DNA of 64,000 bases from Candidatus Dechloromonas phosphorivorans (GTDB taxonomy: Bacteria > Pseudomonadota > Gammaproteobacteria > Burkholderiales > Rhodocyclaceae). This document shows positions 20,029-29,270 of the stretch, in pieces. A program made the translations under genes and the position numbers. Numbering within the stretch: the stretch's first letter is position 1; the number at the start of each line of letters is the position of its first letter. Location: positions 1 through 64,000 of the forward strand of contig JADJMS010000051.1 of assembly GCA_016709495.1 (NCBI GenBank), given 5' to 3'. The notes beneath the pieces were generated by a model that made no database searches, was not told the DNA's origin, and worked only from the letters and a program-made list of their open reading frames with translations.

Positions 20029-20766
20029 ATGAAAAATGACACCACTCATTTCGGCTATCAATCTGTAGCGGAATCCGAAAAAGCACGCAAAGTTGCTGAT
20101 GTATTTGACTCAGTTGCACAGCGTTACGATCTAATGAACGACCTGATGTCTGGTGGCATGCACAGACTTTGGAAAGCCTTCACGATTCAGCGCAGTGGTG
20201 TGCGCGAAGGCTCTCGCGTGCTTGATGTTGCTGGCGGCACAGGTGACCTCTCATTGGCTTTTGCCAAGCGTGTTGGAAAAAGTGGGCAGGTTTGGCTGAC
20301 CGACATCAATAATGCAATGCTGGCTCGTGGTCGTGACCGTCTTCTTGATAAGGGTTACATGCTTCCCGTTGCGCAATGCGATGCCGAAAAACTGCCTTTT
20401 CCTGACGACTGGTTCGATGTTGTTACTGTTGCCTTTGGCCTGCGTAACATGACTCACAAGGATTTGGCTCTGGCCGAAATGAGGCGTGTTCTTCGTCCGG
20501 GTGGCCGTCTTCTGGTTCTGGAATTTTCTAAAGTCTGGAAACCACTGGCACCTGCATATGATTTCTATTCGTTCAAAGTCATTCCGCAAATTGGCAAATT
20601 AGTCACCAATGACTCTGATAGCTATCGCTATCTATCAGAATCGATCCGCGTTCACCCTGATCAAAATGAACTCAAAGCACTGATGGAAGGGGCTGGGCTG
20701 GAACAAGTCGAATATTTCAACATGGCGCTAGGTGTTGTAGCGCTACACCGCGGTTTCAAATTCTAA
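20029..20766 (+). CDS. ubiE: Demethylmenaquinone/demethoxyubiquinol C-methyltransferase
   Basis: SAM-dependent C-methylation in ubiquinone (and menaquinone) synthesis. The protein is 245 residues. VFDSVAQRYDLMNDLMSGGMHRLWK is the family N-terminus, RVLDVAGGTGDLSLAFA (about residues 63-79) is SAM motif I, and FDVVTVAFGLRNMTHKDLAL with MRRVLRPGGRLLVLEFSK follow. The C-terminus FNMALGVVALHRGFKF is typical. It is followed after 13 bases by ubiJ. Confidence 0.96.
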   Translation: MKNDTTHFGYQSVAESEKARKVADVFDSVAQRYDLMNDLMSGGMHRLWKAFTIQRSGVREGSRVLDVAGGTGDLSLAFAKRVGKSGQVWLTDINNAMLARGRDRLLDKGYMLPVAQCDAEKLPFPDDWFDVVTVAFGLRNMTHKDLALAEMRRVLRPGGRLLVLEFSKVWKPLAPAYDFYSFKVIPQIGKLVTNDSDSYRYLSESIRVHPDQNELKALMEGAGLEQVEYFNMALGVVALHRGFKF

Positions 20767-20779
20767 GCGCCAAGTTTAT

Positions 20780-21358
20780 ATGGCCGCCTCTTCCTCCTAT
20801 TTGGTTGCGACAGCAATCAACCACGTACTGGCAAATGAGACTTGGGCAAGAGCAAAACTTGTGGCATTCGCAGGTCAATCCGCGAAAATTGAAGCATTAC
20901 CACTGCAAATTTCATTATCAATCACAGCCGATGGTTTGTTTGAAACACCTTCAACCGCAAACCATCAAACGTCTGTAATCATTTCGCTCCCAAATGACGC
21001 GCCTCTAAAATTAATCAGCGGCGATAGCTCAGCTATTTTTGCATCAGCGCGGATTTCCGGTTCAGCTGAATTCGCCGAAGCACTTGCATTTGTTTTCCGA
21101 AATCTGGAATGGGATTTTGAATCAGATCTTGCCGGATTGATCGGTGATATTCCTGCCACTCGTGCAGTAAAAGCTTTGAATGCTCTGCATAGCTGGCAAA
21201 AATCTGCGTTAGTGAATGTCGCACAGAATTTCAGGGAGTACCTCACCGAGGAATCACTGCAGCTTATTCCTCAAAGAGAAATTGAAGCATTTTGTTATGA
21301 CGTGAATAACTTGCGCGATGATTTGGAACGACTCGACAAGCGAATCTCTCGACTTTAA
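20780..21358 (+). CDS. ubiJ: Ubiquinone biosynthesis accessory factor UbiJ (SCP2-like lipid-binding protein)
   Basis: A 192-residue protein located directly after ubiE, where UbiJ (formerly yigP) lies in Proteobacteria. The N-terminal half has a SCP2-type pattern (INHVLANETWARAKLVAFAGQSAKIEALPLQISL...TADGLFE), and the C-terminal part is a helical segment LIPQREIEAFCYDVNNLRDDLERLDKRISRL, probably coiled coil. UbiJ with UbiK helps organise the ubiquinone-synthesis complex and binds lipid intermediates. No ubiB follows; the gene ends before a shared terminator. Confidence 0.85.
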   Translation: MAASSSYLVATAINHVLANETWARAKLVAFAGQSAKIEALPLQISLSITADGLFETPSTANHQTSVIISLPNDAPLKLISGDSSAIFASARISGSAEFAEALAFVFRNLEWDFESDLAGLIGDIPATRAVKALNALHSWQKSALVNVAQNFREYLTEESLQLIPQREIEAFCYDVNNLRDDLERLDKRISRL

Positions 21359-21363
21359 TTCAT

Positions 21364-21394
21364 AAAAAAGGGCAGCCTAAGCTGCCCTTTTTGT
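21364..21394. terminator. Bidirectional rho-independent terminator between ubiJ and atpC
   Basis: The hairpin AAAGGGCAGC-CTAA-GCTGCCCTTT is flanked by A-rich sequence on the left and TTTTTG on the right. It can therefore end both the plus-strand ubi transcript and the minus-strand atp operon, whose last gene stops at 21411. Confidence 0.85.
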
Positions 21395-21410
21395 TTGATT
21401 CGTTTCAAGT

Positions 21411-21836
21411 CTAGTGCGTATGCTTCTTGAGACGGGCAATCGCATGCAACTGTGCAACCGCTTGCGCCAGTTCAGCTTCGGCTGTTGCATAATCCATTTC
21501 GGCGTTCCGATTGGCCAGGGCTTCTTCGGCACGCTTTTTGGCATCCAGCGCTTTTGCTTCATCCAGATCGTGAGCACGGATAGCTGTATCAGCCAGAACC
21601 GTGATCATGTCCGGCTGAACTTCCAGCATGCCACCAGACACATACACCAACTCATACTCGGTCTGACCAAGCACTTTCAAACGAACAGTGCCTGGCTTGA
21701 TACGGGTGAGCAGCGGTGTGTGGCGGGGCAGAATGCCGAGTTCACCAGATTCGCCGGGAAACACCGCAAACTCAACCACGCCCGAGAAGATCGACTCTTC
21801 TGCGCTGACGACGTCACAATGAACAGAAATTGCCAT
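21411..21836 (-). CDS. atpC: ATP synthase F1 epsilon subunit
   Basis: Rotor stalk and regulatory subunit of F1. The protein is 141 residues. The beta-sandwich part includes VVSAEESIFSGVVEFAVFPGESGELGILPRHTPLLTRIKPG, and the C-terminal helix pair contains DLDEAKALDAKKRAEEAL. It is the last gene of the atp operon, 27 bases after atpD, followed by the terminator at 21364-21394. Confidence 0.96.
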   Translation of the reverse strand: MAISVHCDVVSAEESIFSGVVEFAVFPGESGELGILPRHTPLLTRIKPGTVRLKVLGQTEYELVYVSGGMLEVQPDMITVLADTAIRAHDLDEAKALDAKKRAEEALANRNAEMDYATAEAELAQAVAQLHAIARLKKHTH

Positions 21837-21863
21837 GACTGGCTCCTATGCTGGAGACGCTAA

Positions 21864-23264
21864 TTACAGCGTCTTGGCCTTCTCGATGACTTCCTCGATA
21901 CCGCCGACCATGTAGAACGCTTGTTCCGGAACGTGATCGTACTCGCCAGCACAAATGCCCTTGAAGCCTTTGATCGTTTCCTTTAGGGAAACAAACTTAC
22001 CCGGGGAACCGGTAAAGACTTCAGCAACGTGGAACGGCTGCGACAGGAAGCGCTGAATCTTACGGGCACGTGAAACGGCCAGTTTGTCTTCCGGAGACAG
22101 TTCGTCCATACCCAGAATCGCAATAATGTCACGCAATTCCTTGTAGCGTTGCAGATTCATCTGCACAGCACGGGCAACCGAATAGTGCTCTTCACCCACA
22201 ACTTGCGGGTCAAGCTGGCGAGAGGTGGAATCGAGCGGATCAACAGCCGGGTAAATACCCAAGGAGGCGATATCACGCGACAACACAACCGTCGAGTCAA
22301 GGTGCAAGAAGGTGGTAGCAGGCGACGGGTCGGTCAAGTCATCCGCTGGCACATACACGGCCTGGATGGAGGTGATCGAGCCAACCTTGGTCGATGTGAT
22401 CCGCTCTTGCAAACGGCCCATTTCTTCAGCCAGTGTCGGCTGATAGCCCACAGCGGAAGGCATACGGCCGAGCAGTGCGGAAACTTCCGTACCTGCCAAG
22501 GTATAGCGATAGATGTTATCAACGAAGAACAGAATGTCACGACCATCATCACGGAAACGCTCAGCCATGGTCAGACCGGTCAGCGCAACGCGCAGACGGT
22601 TGCCTGGAGGCTCGTTCATCTGACCGAACACCATCGCGACCTTGTCGAGAACGTTGGAGTCCTTCATTTCGTGATAGAAGTCGTTCCCTTCACGGGTACG
22701 CTCACCCACACCGGCAAACACAGACAAACCTGCGTGTTGCTTGGCGATGTTGTTGATGAGTTCCATCATGTTGACTGTCTTGCCTACGCCGGCGCCGCCG
22801 AACAGGCCTACCTTGCCGCCTTTGGCGAACGGGCAGATCAAGTCGATAACCTTGATGCCTGTTTCCAGCAGATCGATAGATGATGACAGCTCGTCGAATT
22901 TCGGAGCAGCAGCGTGAATTTCGCGCAACTCGTTTGAATCGATCGGACCAGCTTCATCAATCGGGCGACCAAGTACGTCCATAATGCGACCAAGAGTACC
23001 CATGCCAACCGGAATAGAAATACCCTTACCGGTGCCGTTTACTTTCATGCCGCGACGCAGACCGTCGGATGAACCCATGGCAATGGTACGTACAACGCCA
23101 TCACCAAGTTGCTGTTGAACCTCGAATGTCAGGCCGTCTTCTGCCATGCCGTTTGCTTCAGAAGCATCCAGCTTGAGGGCGTCGTAGACCTTTGGCATCG
23201 CGTCGCGCGGAAAGTGGATGTCCACCACGGCGCCGATACACTGAACGATTGAACCTTGACTCAT
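21864..23264 (-). CDS. atpD: ATP synthase F1 beta subunit
   Basis: Catalytic subunit, 466 residues from MSQGSIVQCIGAVVDIHFPRD. The Walker A loop GGAGVGKTV is near residue 155, GERTREGNDFYHEM and the Walker B ILFFVDNIYRYTLAG follow, and the DELSEED-like element reads MDELSPEDK. Two residues of an upstream in-frame ATG (23270) are possible, but the start at 23264 matches other AtpD proteins. Confidence 0.97.
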   Translation of the reverse strand: MSQGSIVQCIGAVVDIHFPRDAMPKVYDALKLDASEANGMAEDGLTFEVQQQLGDGVVRTIAMGSSDGLRRGMKVNGTGKGISIPVGMGTLGRIMDVLGRPIDEAGPIDSNELREIHAAAPKFDELSSSIDLLETGIKVIDLICPFAKGGKVGLFGGAGVGKTVNMMELINNIAKQHAGLSVFAGVGERTREGNDFYHEMKDSNVLDKVAMVFGQMNEPPGNRLRVALTGLTMAERFRDDGRDILFFVDNIYRYTLAGTEVSALLGRMPSAVGYQPTLAEEMGRLQERITSTKVGSITSIQAVYVPADDLTDPSPATTFLHLDSTVVLSRDIASLGIYPAVDPLDSTSRQLDPQVVGEEHYSVARAVQMNLQRYKELRDIIAILGMDELSPEDKLAVSRARKIQRFLSQPFHVAEVFTGSPGKFVSLKETIKGFKGICAGEYDHVPEQAFYMVGGIEEVIEKAKTL

Positions 23265-23295
23265 ATTCAAATCCCCAAAAAATTAAATCTACGCG

Positions 23296-24159
23296 TCACA
23301 CCGCGGCGGCGCCGCTGACGATTTCCGAAAGTTCTTTCGTAATCGCAGCCTGACGGGCCTTGTTGTAAACCAGCTTCAAGTCACCGATAACGGTCTTGGC
23401 ATTGTCAGAAGCAGACTTCATGGCGACCATCCGTGCAGATTGCTCGGAAGCCATATTTTCAGCCACAGCCTGATAGATCAGTGCTTCAACATAACGAATC
23501 AGCAAATCGTCGATAACTGCTTTTGCATCGGGTTCGTACACATAATCCCACTTGTTCTTGGATGAGCCGACGGCATCTCCAGAAAGCGGAAGCAGTTGTT
23601 CGAAAATAGCTTCCTGCTTCATCGTATTGATGAAACGGGTATAGCCGATGTAAAGAGCATCAATTTCGCCCTTCATGTAGGCGTCCAACTGCACCTTGAC
23701 AGCTCCAATGAGCTTTTCCAAATGCGGCGTATCGCCTAGGCCAGTGACGTGCGAAACAATCTTGCCACCAGCGCGCTGCATGAAGCCAAAACCTTTGTTA
23801 CCAATACAGGTAGCCTGATACTTCTTCCCTTGAGCGTCGAGCTCTTTCATCTTGGACACAACCAGACGCAGGATATTGGCGTTCAAGCCGCCACAAAGGC
23901 CTTTGTCAGAAGTGATCAAAACGACACCAACCGATTTCACCTCATCCCGTTTGCTCAGGAATGGATGCTTGTACTCGGATAGTGCATGGGACAGATTACC
24001 TGCGACTCGCCGGATCTTCTCACCATAAGGACGGGCAGCACGCATCCGCTCCTGCGCTTTGCGCATTTTGGATGCGGCCACCATCTCCATGGCCTTGGTG
24101 ATCTTGCGCGTATTTTCAACGCTCTTGATCTTGTTGCGAATTTCCTTGCCGCTAGCCAT
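23296..24159 (-). CDS. atpG: ATP synthase F1 gamma subunit
   Basis: Central rotor shaft of 287 residues. MASGKEIRNKIKSVENTRKITKAMEMVAASKMRKAQ is the conserved N-terminal helix, SDKGLCGGLNANILR lies in the middle, and the C-terminal helix SASDNAKTVIGDLKLVYNKARQAAITKELSEIVSGAAA completes the coiled coil. It sits between atpA and atpD in the standard order. Confidence 0.97.
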   Translation of the reverse strand: MASGKEIRNKIKSVENTRKITKAMEMVAASKMRKAQERMRAARPYGEKIRRVAGNLSHALSEYKHPFLSKRDEVKSVGVVLITSDKGLCGGLNANILRLVVSKMKELDAQGKKYQATCIGNKGFGFMQRAGGKIVSHVTGLGDTPHLEKLIGAVKVQLDAYMKGEIDALYIGYTRFINTMKQEAIFEQLLPLSGDAVGSSKNKWDYVYEPDAKAVIDDLLIRYVEALIYQAVAENMASEQSARMVAMKSASDNAKTVIGDLKLVYNKARQAAITKELSEIVSGAAAV

Positions 24160-24175
24160 GTAATTCTCCTAGCTA

Positions 24176-25714
24176 TCAGGCCCAGCTGTTCTTGAATGCG
24201 ACGATACCGGCAGCGAGTTGTTTCTCTGAATCAGCGCTCAGATCAGCAGTCGTTTCCATCGTGTTCATCAGCTCAGCACAGTTAGCCTTCAGGTAACCGA
24301 TCATGGCTTTTTCGCACTCCAGCGCACGCTTGACTTCGACATCATCAAAATAACCCTTGTCAGCTGCGTACAGCGTGACGGCCATTTCGGAGATGCTCAT
24401 CGGTGAGTATTGCTGCTGCTTCATCAGCTCGGTAACGAGACGACCACGTTCCAACTGCTTACGCGTTGCTTCGTCAAGATCAGAAGCAAACTGAGCAAAC
24501 GCTGCGAGTTCGCGATACTGGGCAAGAGCCAGACGAACGCCGCCGCCAAGTTTCTTGATCAGTTTGGTCTGAGCTGCACCACCGACCCGAGAAACGGAAA
24601 TACCGGCGTTGATAGCAGGACGGATACCCGCGTTGAAAAGGTCGGTTTCCAGGAAGATCTGACCGTCGGTAATAGAAATAACGTTGGTCGGAACAAAAGC
24701 AGAAACGTCACCAGCCTGAGTTTCGATAACCGGCAATGCGGTCAATGAACCTGTTTTACCTTTGATCTGGCCGTTGGTAACTTTCTCAACCCATTCTTCA
24801 GATACACGAGCTGCGCGCTCCAGAAGGCGTGAGTGGAGATAGAAAACGTCACCCGGATAGGCTTCACGGCCTGGCGGACGGCGTAACAACAGGGAAACTT
24901 GACGATAGCCCCAAGCTTGCTTGGTCAAATCGTCATATACGATCAGCGCATCTTCACCGATGTCGCGGAAGTATTCACCCATCGTGCAACCGGCGTACGG
25001 TGCAAGGTATTGCAGAGCGGCGGATTCAGATGCCGGCGCAGCAACGACAATGGTGTATTCCATCGCGCCATGCTCTTCGAGCTTGCGTACTACGTTGGCA
25101 ATGGTTGAAGCTTTTTGACCGATAGCTACATACACGCAGAAAAGGTTTTTGCCTTTCTGGTTAATGATGGCGTCGACCGCAACTGCTGATTTACCTGTTT
25201 GACGGTCACCAATGATCAGTTCGCGCTGACCACGGCCAACTGGCACCATGGCATCGACGCACTTAAGACCAGTTTGAACCGGCTGTGAAACTGACTTACG
25301 CCAAATAACGCCTGGCGCAACTTTTTCAAGCTTGTCAGTTTGCTTGGCATTGATAGGACCCTTGCCATCAATCGGCTGACCGAGGGTATTTACCACACGG
25401 CCCAGCAGTTCGTGACCAACAGGGACCTCCAGAATGCGACCCGTCGTTTTGACGATATCGCCTTCGGAAATGTGTTCGTATGCGCCAAGAACCACAGCAC
25501 CGACGGAATCGCGCTCGAGATTGAGCGCCATGCCGAAAGTGTTGCCGGGGAATTCCAGCATTTCGCCCTGCATAACGTCTTGCAGGCCGTGCACACGACA
25601 GATACCGTCAGTAACGGAAACTACCGTGCCCTGCGTGCGCACTTCCGATGCGCCTTGCAGGTTCTGGATCTTGCTCTTGATCAGTTCAGAAATTTCGGAA
25701 GGATTCAACTGCAT
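24176..25714 (-). CDS. atpA: ATP synthase F1 alpha subunit
   Basis: Non-catalytic nucleotide-binding subunit, 512 residues. MQLNPSEISELIKSKIQNL is the usual N-terminus. The P-loop is GDRQTGKSAVAVDAI near residue 170, with YVAIGQKASTIANVVR and the C-terminal helical domain after it. It is ten bases downstream of atpH. Confidence 0.97.
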   Translation of the reverse strand: MQLNPSEISELIKSKIQNLQGASEVRTQGTVVSVTDGICRVHGLQDVMQGEMLEFPGNTFGMALNLERDSVGAVVLGAYEHISEGDIVKTTGRILEVPVGHELLGRVVNTLGQPIDGKGPINAKQTDKLEKVAPGVIWRKSVSQPVQTGLKCVDAMVPVGRGQRELIIGDRQTGKSAVAVDAIINQKGKNLFCVYVAIGQKASTIANVVRKLEEHGAMEYTIVVAAPASESAALQYLAPYAGCTMGEYFRDIGEDALIVYDDLTKQAWGYRQVSLLLRRPPGREAYPGDVFYLHSRLLERAARVSEEWVEKVTNGQIKGKTGSLTALPVIETQAGDVSAFVPTNVISITDGQIFLETDLFNAGIRPAINAGISVSRVGGAAQTKLIKKLGGGVRLALAQYRELAAFAQFASDLDEATRKQLERGRLVTELMKQQQYSPMSISEMAVTLYAADKGYFDDVEVKRALECEKAMIGYLKANCAELMNTMETTADLSADSEKQLAAGIVAFKNSWA

Positions 25715-25723
25715 GAAATTCTC

Positions 25724-26260
25724 CTAGTTGTTCAGCGCCGTAGCCATGGCGTCGAGCTTGCCGCGTACAGAAGCGTCCAGCATCTGGTCGCCGACGATTA
25801 CCTTGATTCCGCCAATCAGTTCCGAATCAACGGAAACTGAAGGCTCAAGCCTGGTCTTAAAGACGGCTTCGAGTTGCGGGAGCAATGTTTTCACCTGGCT
25901 CTCATCGATCGGAAAGGCCGAATAAATTACGGCCTGCTTGGTGCCTTCTTCAGCCCGCTTGTAACTTTCGAACAAGCCGGCAATTTCAGGCAATAGCGCC
26001 AGTCGGTCATTTTTGGACAGCAGCTGGATAAAGTTCGACAGCTCCGTACCTACCTCCGTACCGCAGGCAGACCGAAACAGGTCGACCAGTTGCGGGGCCG
26101 CCACATTGGGATCACCGATAGCCGAACCGACCTCGGGATTGGCAGCCACCTGCCCTAGCAGGGAAGCCTGCTCGGACCACTTGGCCAGATTGCCGCTTTC
26201 CTTTGCCACCCGAAAAAGGGCTTCAGCATAGGGACGGGCGATAGTGACGGATTCAGCCAT
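25724..26260 (-). CDS. atpH: ATP synthase F1 delta subunit
   Basis: Peripheral-stalk connector, 178 residues. It starts MAESVTIARPYAEALFRVAKE and ends IVGDQMLDASVRGKLDAMATAL, the conserved OSCP/delta C-terminal pattern. It follows atpF with three bases between. Confidence 0.96.
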   Translation of the reverse strand: MAESVTIARPYAEALFRVAKESGNLAKWSEQASLLGQVAANPEVGSAIGDPNVAAPQLVDLFRSACGTEVGTELSNFIQLLSKNDRLALLPEIAGLFESYKRAEEGTKQAVIYSAFPIDESQVKTLLPQLEAVFKTRLEPSVSVDSELIGGIKVIVGDQMLDASVRGKLDAMATALNN

Positions 26261-26263
26261 TGC

Positions 26264-26734
26264 TTACAGGTCCTGTTTCAGGGCGACCAGCATGTCGGCA
26301 TGCGCGGACGCGTTGATTTCCTTGCGCAGGATCTTCTCAGCACCGGCAACGGCCAGTTCAGCGACGCGCTCACGCAATACTTGCTTTGCACGTTCAACTT
26401 CCTGGTCGATTTCGGCTTTGGCGCCTGCGACAACCTTGTCAGCTTCGACTTTGGCAGTGCCCTTGGCTTCTTCGACGATCTGTTGCGCACGCTTTTCGGC
26501 TTGAGCGACGAGATCCGCAGATTTCTCTTTGGCTTCACGTAACGCATCGGCAGCACGTTTGGCAGCAAGCTCTTGCTCATGCTTACCACGTTCGGCTGCA
26601 GCCAGGCCATCAGCGATCAGTACTTGGCGGTCGGCCATCGCTTTTTGCAGCGGGGGCCAGACGTACTTCATCGTTATCCAGATGAAGAGTCCAAACCAGA
26701 TTGCCTGGCCAATCAGTGTAGCGTTGATATTCAC
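26264..26734 (-). CDS. atpF: ATP synthase Fo b subunit
   Basis: Peripheral stalk, 156 residues: one N-terminal membrane helix (MNINATLIGQAIWFGLFIWITMKYVWPPL) and a long Ala/Glu/Lys-rich helix that forms the dimeric coiled coil (EAKEKSADLVAQAEKRAQQIVEEA). Confidence 0.97.
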   Translation of the reverse strand: MNINATLIGQAIWFGLFIWITMKYVWPPLQKAMADRQVLIADGLAAAERGKHEQELAAKRAADALREAKEKSADLVAQAEKRAQQIVEEAKGTAKVEADKVVAGAKAEIDQEVERAKQVLRERVAELAVAGAEKILRKEINASAHADMLVALKQDL

Positions 26735-26772
26735 GCTAACCTCCTGGTTATAAGGGTTTCAGGGGCGCGGGA

Positions 26773-27036
26773 TTAGTGCTTCAGCAGAGCCAGGAACGGG
26801 TTTGCGAAGAGCAGGAACAGAGCGATACCGACACCGATCATGGTCACAGCATCAAGCAGACCAGCAACGATGAACATTTTGACCTGCAGTGTAGGGATCA
26901 TTTCCGGCTGACGGGCTGCGCCTTCAAGGAAACGGCCGCCAAGGATACCAAAGCCGATTGCGGTACCCAGAGCGCCACAGCCGATCAGGATTGCTACGGC
27001 GATAGCGGTGTTGGAGAGAACGGTTGCTAGTTCCAT
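26773..27036 (-). CDS. atpE: ATP synthase Fo c subunit
   Basis: Ring-forming proteolipid, 87 residues, with two membrane helices joined by the polar loop ARQPEM. The ion-binding carboxylate is the Asp in GLLDAVTMIGVGIALF. The absence of the Gln/Glu-Ser ligands of sodium types points to proton coupling. Confidence 0.97.
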   Translation of the reverse strand: MELATVLSNTAIAVAILIGCGALGTAIGFGILGGRFLEGAARQPEMIPTLQVKMFIVAGLLDAVTMIGVGIALFLLFANPFLALLKH

Positions 27037-27118
27037 GTTTACTCCTCAGTAAGGTTGGTTTGTTGCAGGGTTAAAGTTAAAACTACAGAAACTACAGAAA
27101 ACAGATAATGCGAACTTC

Positions 27119-27925
27119 TTAGTGCGACTCAGATGCCATCGACATGTACACGATGGTGAGCATCATGAACACAAACGCTTGCAAGGTAATAATCAGAATG
27201 TGGAACAGTTCCCATGGCAAAGCCAGCGGCAACTGATACAGACCGAGCAGAGCGATCAGAATGAAGACCATTTCACCTGCATACATGTTGCCGAAGAGTC
27301 GCAAAGACAACGAGATCGGGCGGGCGATTTCCTCAACAACACGGAACAGAAAATTAACTGGGGCAAGCTTGATACCAAACGGTACCGCAAAGACTTCGTG
27401 CATGAAGTGGCTGAAACCCTTTACCTTTAGACCCATGAACAGCGCAATAAAGAACACCGTGATAGACATCGCAAAAGTGAGATTAGGGTCAGTAGTAGGA
27501 ACAAACTTGAACGGCAAGTGCTCATTACCCGTAATCTTGCCAAGCAGGAAAGGCAGGAAATCAACAGGAATCAAGTCCATGGCGTTCATCACAAACACCC
27601 AGACGAAAATAGTAATGGCCAAGGGCGTAACCAAGGCACTCTTGCCATGGAAGGTATCACGCACCTGTTGATCAACCAGACCAACAACCATTTCGATAAA
27701 GTTTTGGCCACCTGACGGAATGCCCGAAGTGGCCTTGCTGGCAAACTTGGCCATCAGACCAAAAACCACAAGACCAAGGATGCCTGAAACCAGCAGGGTA
27801 TCCAGATGAAACGTCCAAAAACCTTTGCAGACACCATCGATCTTCGAACTATCCGCACATACAACCAGATTAGTCAGGTGATGCTCGATGTAGCCTGTTG
27901 TAGTCAGTCCACCTTCTGCGCTCAT
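27119..27925 (-). CDS. atpB: ATP synthase Fo a subunit
   Basis: Stator channel protein, 268 residues, with five to six membrane helices. The essential arginine is in SLSLRLFGNMYAGE near residue 200. Met-Asn-Ala-Met-Asp-Leu-Ile-Pro-Val-Asp (about residue 113) is a conserved loop. It sits 17 bases after atpI; about 80 bases separate it from atpE, with a short direct repeat (ACTACAGAA twice). Confidence 0.97.
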   Translation of the reverse strand: MSAEGGLTTTGYIEHHLTNLVVCADSSKIDGVCKGFWTFHLDTLLVSGILGLVVFGLMAKFASKATSGIPSGGQNFIEMVVGLVDQQVRDTFHGKSALVTPLAITIFVWVFVMNAMDLIPVDFLPFLLGKITGNEHLPFKFVPTTDPNLTFAMSITVFFIALFMGLKVKGFSHFMHEVFAVPFGIKLAPVNFLFRVVEEIARPISLSLRLFGNMYAGEMVFILIALLGLYQLPLALPWELFHILIITLQAFVFMMLTIVYMSMASESH

Positions 27926-27941
27926 ATTTTCTCCAATCAGC

Positions 27942-28346
27942 CTAGCGTTGCTTCAGCAATGCCACCCAGTAGATGACAAAGGTTGATGCGTATCCAAGAA
28001 ACAGCGGCAATGCCGCCACATCCTTGTACCCCAAAAACACCAACGCAAACCCGACGAGAGTCAGTAAAAACTTGAACCCCTCACCAGCGGCTTGCGCCTG
28101 ATAAACCTTGACTGGGTCGTTAACGCTCGACATTCGCATCGCCCGGAGCACATACCCCAGATTTGCTACAACGCCGATCGATCCCCCGACCACAACCGAG
28201 ACTGCCGCATTCACATCAAGAACCAAACCAGCTGCAATTGCCAGAAAGATTGTTAATGCCACTTGCCGACTGAGAATCCAGCTTACTTGTGGGTGCAAGA
28301 CATGCCTCGATAAAAAGCCCGATGAGTGTACCCAACTCTTATACAT
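27942..28346 (-). CDS. atpI: ATP synthase protein I
   Basis: A 134-residue protein with four hydrophobic helices, first in the atp operon. AtpI is thought to help c-ring assembly or magnesium handling. The pattern AIAAGLVLDVNAAVSVVVGGSIGVVANLGYVLRA is family-like. The start is uncertain by some residues because the N-terminal extension (MYKSWVHSSGFLSRHVLHPQ) is poorly conserved. Confidence 0.88.
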   Translation of the reverse strand: MYKSWVHSSGFLSRHVLHPQVSWILSRQVALTIFLAIAAGLVLDVNAAVSVVVGGSIGVVANLGYVLRAMRMSSVNDPVKVYQAQAAGEGFKFLLTLVGFALVFLGYKDVAALPLFLGYASTFVIYWVALLKQR

Positions 28347-28416
28347 GAGTCAAATGCTGCGGCGCACAAAGCGAGGGTTTTCCCGAACTTGACGCCAAAT
28401 TTCATATCCAACATTT

Positions 28417-29270
28417 TTATACTCGCAAGCGGAAAATCAGCCCATCGAGCTGATCCAGGCCATTAAATTCAATTGTGAGCTTACCAACACCCTTTTTATT
28501 GGTGCGAATTGCCACATTTGCACCTAAACCGTCAGATAGCTCTTCCTGCAAACGAAGCAGATCACGGTCAACTTTTTTTCTGGAGATTTTTTTGGTGGAT
28601 TAATTAATTGCTGAACAAGGCGCTCTGTTTCACGAACCGACAGACCCTTTTGAACAATGCGTTGGGCCAGTCCAAGCTGCTGGCCACTGGCTATTGGTAA
28701 CAAAGCTCGGGCGTGGCCCATATCAAGTTGGCCAGTCATCAGCAACTCCTGAACCGGCGCAGTCAGCTGCAATAACCGCAATAAGTTGCTTGCCGCCGGG
28801 CGCGAACGACCAACCGCATCGGCAGCTTGCTGGTGGGTCAGACCGAATTCGTCAATCAGGCGTTGCAAACCTTGGGCTTCTTCGAGCGGATTAAGATTTT
28901 CACGCTGGATATTTTCGATCAGTGCCATGGCCAGCGCCTGCTCGTCCGGGATATTTCGGATAAGCACAGGCACTTCGCTGAGGCCAGCCAATTGACAAGC
29001 GCGCCAACGGCGCTCACCAGCAACGATTTCATAGCGCTCGGCGCCTGGTGTGCCATCGATTGCACGGACCAGAATCGGCTGCATCACGCCTTGCGACTTG
29101 ATTGAGGCCGCCAATTCAACCAGCGATCCCTCATCCATATGAGTGCGCGGTTGATATTTACCTGGCTTCAGCCGTTCAACCGGCAGATTACGCTGATCAT
29201 CACCATGTGGCTTGTCGCTACCTGAGAGCAGGGCATCCAGGCCACGGCCGAGTCCTTTCATTTTGATCAT
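28417..29270 (-). CDS. parB: Chromosome-partitioning protein ParB (Spo0J family), frameshifted at a T7 run
   Basis: CTP-dependent clamp that binds parS and works with ParA in origin segregation. MKGLGRGLDALLSG is the usual N-terminus. GERRWRACQLAGLSEVPVLI is the CTPase C-motif region (GERRxRA), and LTHQQAADAVGRSRPAASNLLRLL is the helix-turn-helix. In the main frame it would end after SPEKK, but reading past the run at 28573-28579 (seven T on plus) in the next frame gives VDRDLLRLQEELSDGLGANV and KKGVGKLTIEFNGLDQLD, the standard dimerisation domain, stopping at 28417. This is a one-base error. Its ATG overlaps the parA stop. Confidence 0.94.

Noticed and set aside
27060..27105. Short direct repeat ACTACAGAA-ACTACAGAA before atpB
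   Set aside because: Only two units of nine bases; too little to call a repeat element.
28565..28576. CACGGTCAACTT in parB, similar to the motif
   Set aside because: Two or more mismatches and it encodes the conserved KVDRDLLRLQEEL dimerisation segment; probably coincidence.
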